64,000 nucleotides of DNA, taken from positions 1 to 64,000 of the forward strand of contig JAILLF010000041.1 in assembly GCA_024693365.1 (NCBI GenBank), written 5' to 3'. The DNA is from Acetatifactor sp. GTDB lineage: Bacteria; Bacillota; Clostridia; Lachnospirales; Lachnospiraceae. Below are positions 37,055-45,997 of this stretch, piece by piece (position 1 is the first letter of the stretch; each line of letters begins with the position of its first letter). The notes beneath the pieces were generated by a model. The model was not told the DNA's origin. It worked only from the letters and a program-made list of their open reading frames with translations, and searched no databases. Made by a program: the position numbers and the translations under genes.

Positions 37055-37272
37055 TGGAGTTTGAGTGTCGTTTTAATGATCATTGGTCGCAAGAAACAGA
37101 AAAAAGCACCTTATTTTATTGCATCAGCCTGATCTTATCTATACAGGTTAATAAAATATTATTTAGTTGCGTATATGAAAAACAGAAAACCAAGCGTTAC
37201 TTAGCATCTTGAAGCATGAAAAGTGACAATTGGTTTTCTTTGCTATGTTAAAGATTTTGGGAGGGACATATT
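37055..37272 (+). other. jag-mnmE spacer with long-loop inverted repeat
   Basis: AGAAAACCAA (about 37181-37190) is the reverse complement of TTGGTTTTCT about 50 bases later, the latter followed by TTGC. It may act as a weak terminator or leader before mnmE. No gene is present. Confidence 0.4.
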
Positions 37273-38853
37273 ATGATTTTAAAAAATGATACCATAGCTG
37301 CCATAGCTACTGCCCTCTCTGATTCCGGAATTGGAATTGTAAGGATCAGCGGTGATAAGGCAATAGAAATTGCTGATTCCCTGATCCGGTCCAAAAGTGG
37401 TAAAAGAATGATAGCTTCGGCTAAAAGTCATACGATTCAATATGGATTTGTGATCGATGACGAAGGCTCAAAAGAGTTTGAGAACTCTTCGGAGTTTTCA
37501 GTGTCTGATTTCTTTAGAATAGTGGACGAAGTAATGGTCTCCGTATTTCGTGCACCAAAGAGTTATACAAAGGAAGACGTTGTTGAGATTAATTGTCATG
37601 GCGGAGTTCTTGTGACAAAAAAGGTATTGGAGCTTGTGCTCCGTGCCGGTGCCAGGTTAGCCGAGCCTGGAGAGTTCACGAAAAGAGCTTTTCTAAATGG
37701 AAGGATCGATCTTGCGGAAGCCGAGGCCGTCATGGATCTCATTCATTCCAAAAATGAACTGGCAATAAAGGCTTCCACTGCCCAGCTTCGCGGAGACCTT
37801 TCTAATAAGATCAGATCGCTTCGCGAAGAGATCCTTTATGAAATAGCATTTATTGAATCTGCTTTGGATGATCCGGAGCATATCAGTCTGGATGGATATC
37901 CTGAAAGATTAAATGAAAAATGTGATCATTTGATCGAAGAAGTTCAAAGACTACTTGACAGTGCAGAAAACGGAAGGATGGTCAAGGAAGGCATTTCCAC
38001 GGTTATTCTTGGAAAACCAAATGCAGGAAAATCTTCGCTTCTCAACATGATCCTTGGTCAGGAAAGAGCCATTGTCACTGACGTGGCAGGAACGACAAGG
38101 GATGCTCTCGAGGAATACGTAAACCTTCGCGGCATTCATCTGAACATGATCGATACGGCCGGAATCCGCGACACGGACGACCTGGTGGAAAAGATTGGCG
38201 TTGAAAAAGCAAGAAAATATGCCATGGATGCGGATATGATATTATACGTCGTGGATACTTCCGTTGCACTGGACGAAAATGACAAAGAAATTCTTTCGAT
38301 GATCAATGGCAAAAAAACTATTTTTCTGTTGAACAAGTCCGACTTGGAACAAAAGGTAAGCGAGAATGACATTCTTTCCCTGCTTCGTTTTGTAAAAGAT
38401 GAGAATCAGAAGGATCCAACGGAAAACAATCCAACGGAAAATAATTCAACAGAAAGCATTTCAACAGAAAGCATTTCAACAATAAAAATATCAACAGAAA
38501 AACATTCCTTGAAGTATGGGGAAATGGAATCCGATATTTCCATGATTTCCACTTCTGCTGCTCTCGGGGAAGGCTTGGATTTATTGGAAAAAGAAATTGA
38601 AAAATTATTTTTCCATGGCGACGTAAAACAAAATGATCAAATGATGATCACAAACTTACGTCACAAGCAGGAATTAGAAAATGCAAAGAATGCTCTTCTG
38701 CTTGTTAAGAAAAGTCTGGAGGATGGCATGCCGGAGGACTTCTACTCCATTGACCTCATGCAGGCCTATGCAAGCCTTGGAAGCATTGTTGGAGAAGAGG
38801 TTGGGGATGATCTTGTGGAAGAGATCTTCTCAAAGTTTTGTATGGGAAAATAA
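37273..38853 (+). CDS. mnmE: tRNA uridine-5-carboxymethylaminomethyl GTPase MnmE
   Basis: 526 residues, against about 455-460 usually. N-terminal folate-binding domain with NDTIAAIATA and FRAPKSYTKEDVVEINCHGG, helical domain, and an inserted Ras-like G domain with GKPNAGKSSLLN, DVAGTTRD, DTAGIRDT and NKSD; the protein ends with the obligatory CMGK, whose Cys is required. Two insertions account for the extra length: about 15 residues near 65-80 and a Thr/Ser/Glu/Asn-rich tract of 30-40 residues after NKSDL (38,405-38,510). With MnmG it modifies U34 of certain tRNAs. Confidence 0.97.
   Translation: MILKNDTIAAIATALSDSGIGIVRISGDKAIEIADSLIRSKSGKRMIASAKSHTIQYGFVIDDEGSKEFENSSEFSVSDFFRIVDEVMVSVFRAPKSYTKEDVVEINCHGGVLVTKKVLELVLRAGARLAEPGEFTKRAFLNGRIDLAEAEAVMDLIHSKNELAIKASTAQLRGDLSNKIRSLREEILYEIAFIESALDDPEHISLDGYPERLNEKCDHLIEEVQRLLDSAENGRMVKEGISTVILGKPNAGKSSLLNMILGQERAIVTDVAGTTRDALEEYVNLRGIHLNMIDTAGIRDTDDLVEKIGVEKARKYAMDADMILYVVDTSVALDENDKEILSMINGKKTIFLLNKSDLEQKVSENDILSLLRFVKDENQKDPTENNPTENNSTESISTESISTIKISTEKHSLKYGEMESDISMISTSAALGEGLDLLEKEIEKLFFHGDVKQNDQMMITNLRHKQELENAKNALLLVKKSLEDGMPEDFYSIDLMQAYASLGSIVGEEVGDDLVEEIFSKFCMGK
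38405..38502 (+). repeat. in-frame tandem repeat within mnmE
   Basis: Units like CAACGGAAAACAATC, TCAACAGAAAGCATT and TCAACAATAAAAATA follow each other with a period of 15 or 18 bases, giving the peptide PTENNPTENNSTESISTESI and a little more. The number of units is a multiple of three bases throughout, so the frame is kept. Confidence 0.8.
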
Positions 38854-38932
38854 AAGCAGTAAGTCCAAGATAAATTAAGTTGTATATTTGACGGAATGAG
38901 TATTATGAAAAGAAGTAATAAGAGGTAGGAAC

Positions 38933-40969
38933 GTGAGTGAGATAAGGGAAAAGGTTGACGTATGCGTGGTTGGCGCGGGACATGCCGGGTGTGAGGCTGC
39001 CCTCGCCTGCGCAAGACTTGGATTAGAGACCGTGATCTTTACGGTGAGCGTGGACAGCATTGCGCTAATGCCCTGTAATCCCAACGTGGGCGGTTCCTCT
39101 AAGGGACACTTGGTACGGGAGCTGGACGCGCTTGGCGGCGAGATGGGAAAAAACATAGATAAGACTTTCATTCAGTCAAAAATGCTAAACGTTTCCAAAG
39201 GACCTGCAGTGCATTCCCTTCGTGCGCAGGCTGACAAGGCGGAATACTCTCGCGCCATGCGAAAGGTACTGGAGAGTCAGGAACGTCTTACTATCAAACA
39301 GGCTGAGGTCTGTGAGTTATTGTGGGAAGATATTAATAGTAATGAAGTACATAATAATAAAAGTTTCACGAACAAGGAGCAGGCAAATGATGATTCTTTC
39401 AATGGAAAAGGATTGTTTGATAAAAGAGTGATCGGCGTGAAAACCTTTACCGGAGCGATTTATGAATGTAAGGCCGTGGTGCTTTGTACCGGTACCTATC
39501 TTCGAGCAAGATGTCTTTGCGGTGAGGCCATAACTTATACGGGTCCCAACGGTCTGCAGGCTGCGACGCACCTGACGGATTCCCTGAAGAAAATGGGAAT
39601 TGAGCTTCGTCGCTTTAAGACGGGAACGCCTGCCAGAATGGATGGCAGAACCATTGATTATTCGAAGATGGAGGAGCAATTTGGCGATGAAAGGATAGTA
39701 CCCTTCTCCTTCTCCACGGATCCCGAGAGTATCCAGAAAGAACAGGCATCCTGCTGGTTAACTTATACTAACAAGGCAACGCATGACATTATCCGTGCCA
39801 ATCTTGACCGCTCTCCCATTTACGCCGGAATCATTGAGGGAACGGGTCCCAGATATTGTCCGTCCATCGAAGACAAGGTCGTGAAGTTTGCGGAGAAGGA
39901 AAGACATCAGGTTTTCCTTGAGCCGGAAGGATTACATACGCATGAGATGTACGTGGGCGGCATGTCCTCTTCTCTTCCGGAGGACGTACAGCTTGCCATG
40001 TACCGCACGGTTCCCGGATTGGAGCATTGTAAAATTGTCCGCAATGCCTATGCAATCGAATATGATTGCATTAATGCAAAGCAGTTAAATCCTTCTTTGG
40101 AATTCAAGAAGATCAAGGGATTGTTTGCAGGCGGTCAGTTCAACGGAAGCAGTGGTTATGAGGAAGCGGCCTGTCAGGGATTGGTGGCCGGGATCAATGC
40201 TGCCATGGAAATTCAAGGCAGAAACTTTCTTGTGATGGATCGCTCTGAAAGCTATATCGGAGTGTTGATCGATGATCTGGTTACAAAGGATAATCGGGAG
40301 CCTTACAGAATGATGACTTCCAGGGCGGAGTATCGTCTGCTTCTCCGTCAGGACAATGCGGATCGCAGGCTTCGCAAAAAGGGTTATGAGATCGGTTTGA
40401 TTTCTGAGGAAGAATATCAAGATCTCTTATGCAAGGAAAAACTGATTGAGCTGGAAATTGCAAGATTAAAGGAAACAAAGGTTGGTGCCAATAAAGAGAT
40501 CCAAAGCTTTTTGGAGCGCCATGAAAGCATGAGCTTAAAGACGGCAGCTTCCCTTGCAGAGCTTATCTGCAGGCCTGAGTTAAACTATGCGATGATTGAA
40601 GAAATCGATAGCGGCCGTGCGGAAGCTTATAAAACCTATTGTTCGATGGAACAGGTTCGGAGTCGTTATCTGACTGCGGACGGAAAGCTTTCCAAGGAGA
40701 TCATTGATCAGGTTGAGATCGAGATCAAATATGAAGGATACATTGTACGTCAAAAGCGTCAGGTAGAACAATATAAGAAGCTGGAAAAGAAAATGATTCC
40801 TGCGGATCTCAATTATGATGACGTTCCCTCACTTCGTCTGGAAGCAAGACAAAAGCTGAAGGAATTTCGTCCCGTCTCCCTTGGGCAGGCTTCCAGAATT
40901 TCCGGCGTCTCTCCTGCTGACGTTTCCGTACTGCATATTTATTTGGAAAGACAGCAAAGGAATTCCTAA
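38933..40969 (+). CDS. mnmG: tRNA uridine-5-carboxymethylaminomethyl modification enzyme MnmG/GidA
   Basis: 678 residues, about 45-50 more than usual. Start is a GTG with AGGTAGGA upstream. The FAD-binding [17 protein letters not shown] near residue 14, [25 protein letters not shown] and [19 protein letters not shown] are typical; [18 protein letters not shown] is near 405. A polar tract rich in Asn, Lys and Ser (about 133-165, 39,330-39,430) is inserted within the FAD/NADH-binding domain. It uses FAD, NADH and methylene-tetrahydrofolate together with MnmE. It follows mnmE after 79 bases. Confidence 0.97.
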   Translation: MSEIREKVDVCVVGAGHAGCEAALACARLGLETVIFTVSVDSIALMPCNPNVGGSSKGHLVRELDALGGEMGKNIDKTFIQSKMLNVSKGPAVHSLRAQADKAEYSRAMRKVLESQERLTIKQAEVCELLWEDINSNEVHNNKSFTNKEQANDDSFNGKGLFDKRVIGVKTFTGAIYECKAVVLCTGTYLRARCLCGEAITYTGPNGLQAATHLTDSLKKMGIELRRFKTGTPARMDGRTIDYSKMEEQFGDERIVPFSFSTDPESIQKEQASCWLTYTNKATHDIIRANLDRSPIYAGIIEGTGPRYCPSIEDKVVKFAEKERHQVFLEPEGLHTHEMYVGGMSSSLPEDVQLAMYRTVPGLEHCKIVRNAYAIEYDCINAKQLNPSLEFKKIKGLFAGGQFNGSSGYEEAACQGLVAGINAAMEIQGRNFLVMDRSESYIGVLIDDLVTKDNREPYRMMTSRAEYRLLLRQDNADRRLRKKGYEIGLISEEEYQDLLCKEKLIELEIARLKETKVGANKEIQSFLERHESMSLKTAASLAELICRPELNYAMIEEIDSGRAEAYKTYCSMEQVRSRYLTADGKLSKEIIDQVEIEIKYEGYIVRQKRQVEQYKKLEKKMIPADLNYDDVPSLRLEARQKLKEFRPVSLGQASRISGVSPADVSVLHIYLERQQRNS

Positions 40970-40977
40970 TCGGAAGC

Positions 40978-41046
40978 ATTGTAATAGCGGGAATATTGTA
41001 ATAGCGGAAAATAATATAATAGCAGAATTATTGCAATAGTGGAAAT
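40978..41046 (+). repeat. four tandem copies of an ATTGTAATAGCGG-like unit
   Basis: ATTGTAATAGCGGGAAT, ATTGTAATAGCGGAAAATA, ATAATAGCAGAATT and ATTGCAATAGTGGAAATT succeed each other between mnmG and rsmG. The last copies supply the false early GTG start of the rsmG frame. Confidence 0.75.
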
Positions 41047-41083
41047 TCCTGACAAGGTTGATAATGAGTTTTGGAGAACGGAC

Positions 41084-41818
41084 ATGTTAATGGAAAAATA
41101 CGATACTTCTCTGTTTTGTAAGGATCTGGAAGAATTTGGATTATCGCTGTCAGCAAAGCAAATAGAACAGTTTTTACGTTACTATGAACTATTGGTGGAA
41201 TGGAATGAGAAGATCAATCTCACTGCCATCACGGAATACAACGACGTAATGAAAAAGCATTTTGTTGACAGTATATCCTTATGCAAGGCGATGAATTTGA
41301 ATAAAGCCATGACTGTGATCGACGTAGGGACTGGTGCGGGATTTCCAGGATTGGCACTAAAGATTGCTTTTCCTAAATTAAAGATAACATTGTTGGATTC
41401 CTTAAATAAAAGAATTCTATTTCTAAACCAGGTGATCAATGAATTGGGATTAAGTAACATTGAGGCCATGCATGGCCGTGCGGAGGATTTTGCCGGTAGA
41501 CAAGAGTTTAGGGAGAGCTATGATCTTTGCGTCTCAAGGGCAGTTGCAAATCTTACTACTCTCTCCGAATATTGTCTGCCTTTTGTAAAGATTGGAGGCT
41601 TCTTTATTTCTTATAAATCAGAGAAGATTGAGGAAGAAATGATACAGGCGAAGAATGCCATTCTTCTCTTAGGAGGGGAAGTACAAAGGCAGACAGAGTT
41701 TACTCTCCCCTCTTCTGATATTTATCGTAATCTTGTCGTGATTGAGAAAAAGAAGAATACGCCCAAGAAATACCCTAGAAAAGCTGGTCTTCCGTCTAAA
41801 GAACCCTTATATTCATAA
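41084..41818 (+). CDS. rsmG: 16S rRNA (guanine-N7-)-methyltransferase RsmG/GidB
   Basis: 244 residues from the ATG at 41084 with GGAG seven bases upstream; a GTG at 41039 lies in a repeat and is rejected. SAM-binding motif DVGTGAGFPGLALKIAFP near residue 85, KRILFLNQVINELGL and VSRAVANLTTLSEYC are characteristic. It methylates G527 of 16S rRNA using SAM; its loss gives low-level streptomycin resistance in other bacteria. The C-terminus is basic (KKKNTPKKYPRKAGLPSKEP). Confidence 0.96.
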   Translation: MLMEKYDTSLFCKDLEEFGLSLSAKQIEQFLRYYELLVEWNEKINLTAITEYNDVMKKHFVDSISLCKAMNLNKAMTVIDVGTGAGFPGLALKIAFPKLKITLLDSLNKRILFLNQVINELGLSNIEAMHGRAEDFAGRQEFRESYDLCVSRAVANLTTLSEYCLPFVKIGGFFISYKSEKIEEEMIQAKNAILLLGGEVQRQTEFTLPSSDIYRNLVVIEKKKNTPKKYPRKAGLPSKEPLYS

Positions 41819-41981
41819 CAAATGTTTTTAAATATTGCTAAATGTTTATAATCTGTAAACTTTAAGAGTTTACAGATTATTTTAATTGCGCTATAATAAA
41901 AACTGATGGTATGTTATTTTCACGTTAATTAGAATTCATTTGATTAGAAAAAGAACATATGTTCTATTAGAGGATAAATAC

Positions 41982-42953
41982 ATGAATGATTCATCTAGAT
42001 TAAAATTGCAATCCATATTAACTTCTTTAGAGACGGAAGCTGATCCAATCGCGATGCGATTAGAGGATTATCACGGTGAAATCTCCAGATTGGAAAAAGT
42101 TTTGGAGTCTTTGATGAAAAATGTTTCGGAGGCTGACATTGTATTCTCTCCAAGATCCGGAAAGTTAAATGAAGAAGTAAAGCAAAGACAGATGGAATTG
42201 GATCTCTTAAAGAGAAAATGCGCAGCTTTGCAGAATCGTTATGATCAGATCAATCAGAATATTGATCTTCTGGTTGACGTGCTAGCTTCTGACAGTGACG
42301 TTGAAACGACAAAAAGTGGTCTTGTTTATCAAGAACAAGACCGTCATCGCATTGCGCGTGATCTTTATGATACGGCACTGCAACATATGTCCTATCTCGT
42401 TACAAAATTGGAATCCTGCAAGAATTTCATTGATACGGATCCGATCAAAGCAAAAATGGAACTTTCCATTGCCAGACATAATCTGAATGAATCTATTGAT
42501 GAAATCCGGAGTGTTATTTATAATCTTCGTCCCATGGCCATGGATTCTGAAGGATTTAACTCAGCCGTAGCTAAATTCGTTCAGTCATTTAATGAAGAAA
42601 AGAAATATGAAATAACTTCTGATATTGAAGACATTCTTTGTGATGATCAGTTGATACTTGTAACAATGTACAGGATTATTGAAGAATGCTTTTCGAACAT
42701 TAAGAAACATGCAGAAGCGTATAAGATTCATTTGATCATCCAGGAACAGATCGGACTTTACTATATTTACGTTGAGGATGATGGCAGGGGATTTGACGTT
42801 GAAAAAGTATTCTTAAATGATAAATTACAGTTTGGACTTTCCATTATGAAAGAAAGAGTTACACTTTTGGGTGGATCTGTTACCATCAATTCTGCTCCAA
42901 ATGCCGGAACTAAAATCAAGGTTTTGATACCTGCTCTTAAGAAAAACCTATAA
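41982..42953 (+). CDS. DegS/NarL-type histidine kinase-like protein with Tyr at the phospho-acceptor position
   Basis: 323 residues from the ATG at 41982 (GAGGA upstream). No membrane segment. A coiled-coil N-terminus (about 25-105) leads to a HisKA_3-like segment reading EQDRHRIARDLYDTALQHM. In this family the phospho-acceptor His lies in RELHD; here the codon at 42366-42368 is TAT, Tyr. The ATPase domain is intact (YRIIEECFSNIKKHA, DDGRGFDVEK, FGLSIMKERVTLLGG). No response regulator gene is adjacent. It lies immediately before the parS sites and parA. Either it signals without His phosphorylation or it acts as an ATP-binding scaffold. Confidence 0.85.
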   Translation: MNDSSRLKLQSILTSLETEADPIAMRLEDYHGEISRLEKVLESLMKNVSEADIVFSPRSGKLNEEVKQRQMELDLLKRKCAALQNRYDQINQNIDLLVDVLASDSDVETTKSGLVYQEQDRHRIARDLYDTALQHMSYLVTKLESCKNFIDTDPIKAKMELSIARHNLNESIDEIRSVIYNLRPMAMDSEGFNSAVAKFVQSFNEEKKYEITSDIEDILCDDQLILVTMYRIIEECFSNIKKHAEAYKIHLIIQEQIGLYYIYVEDDGRGFDVEKVFLNDKLQFGLSIMKERVTLLGGSVTINSAPNAGTKIKVLIPALKKNL

Positions 42954-42992
42954 TATTTTTAAAAACAACATAATCTAGATATTGTGTTATAG

Positions 42993-43022
42993 AGAGGAAT
43001 GTTTCACGTGAAACATTCCTCT
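42993..43022. other. parS site 1 within a 30-bp perfect palindrome
   Basis: The core TGTTTCACGTGAAACA (43000-43015) is the consensus ParB-binding parS sequence; symmetry extends seven bases on each side. ParB loads here and spreads to organise origin segregation. Confidence 0.97.
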
Positions 43023-43068
43023 TCTATCATCTAAATCTTGTATTTCAATTTTTAAAAACACTACATCA

Positions 43069-43084
43069 TGTTTCACGTGAAACA
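43069..43084. other. parS site 2
   Basis: A second perfect TGTTTCACGTGAAACA, 69 bases from the first. Half-site-like GTGAAACA strings follow at about 43111-43118 (GGTGAAACAC) and 43135-43142 (CGTGAAACAA). Confidence 0.97.
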
Positions 43085-43275
43085 TTGGACGCAAAATCTT
43101 GTAAAGGGGTGGTGAAACACTTGGGAAGCATTGTCGTGAAACAAGTAAAAATAGAAAAAGTAAAACACAAGATATAGTGGTCAAGAAAAATCTGACGAAA
43201 ATAATCAAAAAAAATACTAAGAAAAAAGAAGGAATTCTGTGTAATAATATGGTAGTCATGCTTTTTCAAAAGTGA

Positions 43276-43281
43276 TATAAT
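43276..43281 (+). promoter_or_regulatory. probable -10 element of parAB
   Basis: TATAAT 40 bases before the parA start; the -35 region (TAGTCA at 17 bases) is poor, so only the -10 is given. Confidence 0.4.
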
Positions 43282-43317
43282 AAAAAAACAAGAATGAGAA
43301 AGGTGTGGTTCTAGACT

Positions 43318-44091
43318 ATGGGAAAGGTAATAGCAGTTGCAAATCAAAAGGGCGGCGTCGGGAAAACTACTACTACGATCAATCTGGCAGCCGGCCTGGC
43401 AGTAAAAGGAAAGAAAGTACTGATCATCGACACGGATCCTCAAGGGAATGCCACTAGCGGATTCGGCGTTGATAAGAATGACCTGGAAAATACCATATAT
43501 GAACTTATGCTTGGGGAATGTTCCATTAAGGATTGTCTGATCAAGGACGTTGTAAAGAATGTTTCAGTTATTCCCGCCAACGTAAATCTGGCTGCCGCTG
43601 AGATTGAACTGATTGGAGTCAATGAAAAGGAATACATTCTAAAGAATGAGGTAGATTACGTTAAGGATGATTTTGATTTCATCGTAATTGACTGCCCTCC
43701 TTCCTTAAATATGCTGACAATCAATGCAATGACTACGGCCGACAGCGTGTTGGTTCCAATCCAATGCGAGTTTTATGCATTGGAAGGATTAAGCCAGTTG
43801 ATTCATACGATCAACCTGGTAAGGGATAGACTAAATCCAAAGCTTGACATTGAAGGCGTGGTATTTACCATGTACGATGCAAGAACGAATCTTTCTGCTC
43901 AGGTTGTAGATAATGTAAAGGCTAATTTACGACATAGAATCTACCAAACCTTGATTCCCAGAAACGTCCGGCTTGCGGAGGCGCCCAGCTTTGGTATGCC
44001 GATTACGCTGTATGACCCGAAATCTGCAGGCGCAGAGGCATATTTAAAATTGGCCGAGGAAGTAATTTCAACAAGTAAAAAGAATTCATAA
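43318..44091 (+). CDS. parA: chromosome partitioning ATPase ParA/Soj
   Basis: 257 residues. The deviant Walker A KGGVGKTTTTINLAAGLA is at residue 11, then DTDPQGNATSGFG, FIVIDCPPSLNMLTINAM and the C-terminal LIPRNVRLAEAPSFGMPI, all typical of Soj. It binds DNA as an ATP dimer and is stimulated by ParB. Two parS sites lie 240-320 bases upstream and parB follows after 14 bases. Confidence 0.97.
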   Translation: MGKVIAVANQKGGVGKTTTTINLAAGLAVKGKKVLIIDTDPQGNATSGFGVDKNDLENTIYELMLGECSIKDCLIKDVVKNVSVIPANVNLAAAEIELIGVNEKEYILKNEVDYVKDDFDFIVIDCPPSLNMLTINAMTTADSVLVPIQCEFYALEGLSQLIHTINLVRDRLNPKLDIEGVVFTMYDARTNLSAQVVDNVKANLRHRIYQTLIPRNVRLAEAPSFGMPITLYDPKSAGAEAYLKLAEEVISTSKKNS

Positions 44092-44105
44092 AAGGAGACG
44101 TACCT

Positions 44106-45002
44106 ATGGCAGTTCGAGGAGGACTTGGTAAGGGCTTGGATTCCCTGATCCCCGCAAAAAAAGAAGAAAAAAAGATTACTACTCCAGCTGAAAAGAAAGA
44201 AGAAAAAGGCATAGAGAGTATTGTAAAGATTACAAAGGTTGAACCAAACCGCAGTCAGCCCAGGAAGAATTTTGATGAAGATGCTTTGCAGGAACTGGCT
44301 GATTCCATCAAGCAGTTTGGCGTGATTCAGCCCATCCTGGTGCAGGATCGCAAGGATCATTATGAGATCATTGCCGGCGAGCGCAGATGGCGTGCTGCAA
44401 AGATGGCAGGTCTCAAGGAAGTTCCCGTTATCATCCGTGATTATACGGAACAGGAAATTGTTGAGATTTCCCTGATCGAGAACATTCAGCGTGAAGACCT
44501 GAATCCCATCGAAGAAGCTCAGGCCTATAAGCGCCTGCTGGATGAATTCCATTTAAAACAAGACGAACTTGCAGATCGCGTATCTAAGAGCAGGGTTGCC
44601 GTGGCAAACTCCATTCGCCTTTTGAAGCTTTCCAATGACGTGCAGCAGATGGTCATTGATGAGATGATCAGTCCCGGTCATGCCAGGGCACTGATCGGAA
44701 TCGAGAATCTTCAGGAACAGTACAACCTTGCACAGCGAATCTTTGATGAGAAGCTCAGCGTTCGCGAAGTGGAAAAGCTCGTAAAGAACTATCAAAAGCC
44801 CGCAAAGAAGAAAAAGAAGCTGGATGACAAAACCTTGCTGGCAATTTACCACGAAGAAGAAGAAAAAATGAAGAAAAAGCTTGGGACAAAGGTCTCCGTG
44901 ATCTCAAAGGGAGAAGGTACTGGAAAGATCGAGATTGAGTTTTACAGTCATGATGATTTTGAAAGACTATTGGATCTGATTGGAAATCCTAAATTTCTGT
45001 AA
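44106..45002 (+). CDS. parB: chromosome partitioning protein ParB/Spo0J
   Basis: 298 residues. The N-terminus reads GGLGKGLDSLIPAK; the CTPase domain holds IQPILVQDRKDHYEIIAGER and the conserved RRWRAAKMAGLKEVPVI, followed by ENIQREDLNPIEEA and a helix-turn-helix with DRVSKSRVAVANSIRLLKL. The C-terminal part dimerises. It binds parS and forms a CTP-dependent sliding clamp. The start has GGAGACG upstream. Confidence 0.97.
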   Translation: MAVRGGLGKGLDSLIPAKKEEKKITTPAEKKEEKGIESIVKITKVEPNRSQPRKNFDEDALQELADSIKQFGVIQPILVQDRKDHYEIIAGERRWRAAKMAGLKEVPVIIRDYTEQEIVEISLIENIQREDLNPIEEAQAYKRLLDEFHLKQDELADRVSKSRVAVANSIRLLKLSNDVQQMVIDEMISPGHARALIGIENLQEQYNLAQRIFDEKLSVREVEKLVKNYQKPAKKKKKLDDKTLLAIYHEEEEKMKKKLGTKVSVISKGEGTGKIEIEFYSHDDFERLLDLIGNPKFL

Positions 45003-45308
45003 TAACGGCAATATAATCCAATAAAACAAATATTATTATGTAATGCATAATATTACAGCAGAAAAATAATTGTTATTTTAAATTAGTAAATAACAAAATG
45101 ATAATAACTAATATTATTATATATTACATAATATAAAATTTAAAATTTATTCCTAAATAATTTTAAACAGATTCCGATATAAGTTAAATCAACGTTACCA
45201 AAATCAACATTACTTAGTTCGGGGTTCAGCGTTCCTTAATATATTAAATATTTGGAGCGGCATGGAATATGGGAGACTAAGAAACAAAGGAAGATAAGGG
45301 GCGATCAC
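45003..45308 (+). other. very AT-rich spacer between parB and the DUF4446 gene
   Basis: Over 45015-45170 the sequence is nearly only A and T, with repeated AATATTATTAT and ATAATATTA strings that can pair with each other. No open frame or clear promoter is found. Such stretches near parS/oriC may bend or unwind easily. Confidence 0.5.
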
Positions 45309-45836
45309 TTGAATAGCAGTCAATTTTTGAGTAAAATTGGCCTTGGTAATTTTGATCTGGGATATCTTCTGATCCTGACGGTACTCCTTATGATTCTTAC
45401 GATCGTAATGAGTATCCTGGTTTTGAAACAGAGGCATGACGTCAAGATGCTCCAGTTTCGCTTAAAGCGTTTGATGAATGGTAAGGATGCGGAGAGCCTG
45501 GAGGACCAGATTGCGCTTCTGATCAAGGATCAAAAGACGTTAAAGCAGGTAGTGGATCTGAGCAAGAAGGACATTGATGCTTTGTTTCATCACATTGGCC
45601 GCGCGTACCAGAAAACCGGTTTGGTAAAATATGACGCGTTTCAGCAGATGGGCGGGCAACTCAGTTTTTGTTTGGTGCTTTTGGACATGAATAATAATGG
45701 ATTCATTATCAATTCCGTTCACAGCACGGAGGGATCCTACTGTTATACCAAGGAGATAAAAAATGGCATTGGCGACGTAAGCTTTGGAAAGGAAGAAAAG
45801 GAAGCGTTGGCAATGGCCATAGGGGAAGAGCATTAA
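45309..45836 (+). CDS. DUF4446 membrane-anchored protein
   Basis: 175 residues from a TTG at 45309, preceded by AAGGGG at good distance; the longer frame upstream has no ribosome site. One membrane helix at about 15-35 (YLLILTVLLMILTIVMSILV), a coiled region, and a cytoplasmic domain with VGLVKYDAF-like AYQKTGLVKYDAFQQMGGQL followed by SFCLVLLDMNNNGFIINSVH. These match DUF4446, found near parB in many Clostridia. Function unknown; localisation near the origin is suggested only by gene position. Confidence 0.88.
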   Translation: MNSSQFLSKIGLGNFDLGYLLILTVLLMILTIVMSILVLKQRHDVKMLQFRLKRLMNGKDAESLEDQIALLIKDQKTLKQVVDLSKKDIDALFHHIGRAYQKTGLVKYDAFQQMGGQLSFCLVLLDMNNNGFIINSVHSTEGSYCYTKEIKNGIGDVSFGKEEKEALAMAIGEEH

Positions 45837-45950
45837 CCCGCGCGTAAAATGTAACGGGAAAAATTTCAGATTGTGAGAAAAAAGAAAGTGTGATAGAATG
45901 TTCCATATATTTTGGGAACCGGAATCACAATGAATAATAGAATTTGTGTC

Positions 45951-45987
45951 GTGACGTATAAAAATGGTAACAAATACACGACACGAT
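45951..45987 (+). promoter_or_regulatory. inverted repeat in the serS leader
   Basis: GTGTCGTG and CACGACAC enclose about 23 bases directly before the ribosome site AGGAGGAAAC of serS. No T-box consensus is present, so the hairpin is of unknown purpose. Confidence 0.5.
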
Positions 45988-45997
45988 AGGAGGAAAC

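Noticed and set aside
45837..45997. T-box riboswitch before serS
   Set aside because: The conserved T-box antiterminator sequence and an intrinsic terminator are absent; only a short inverted repeat is present.
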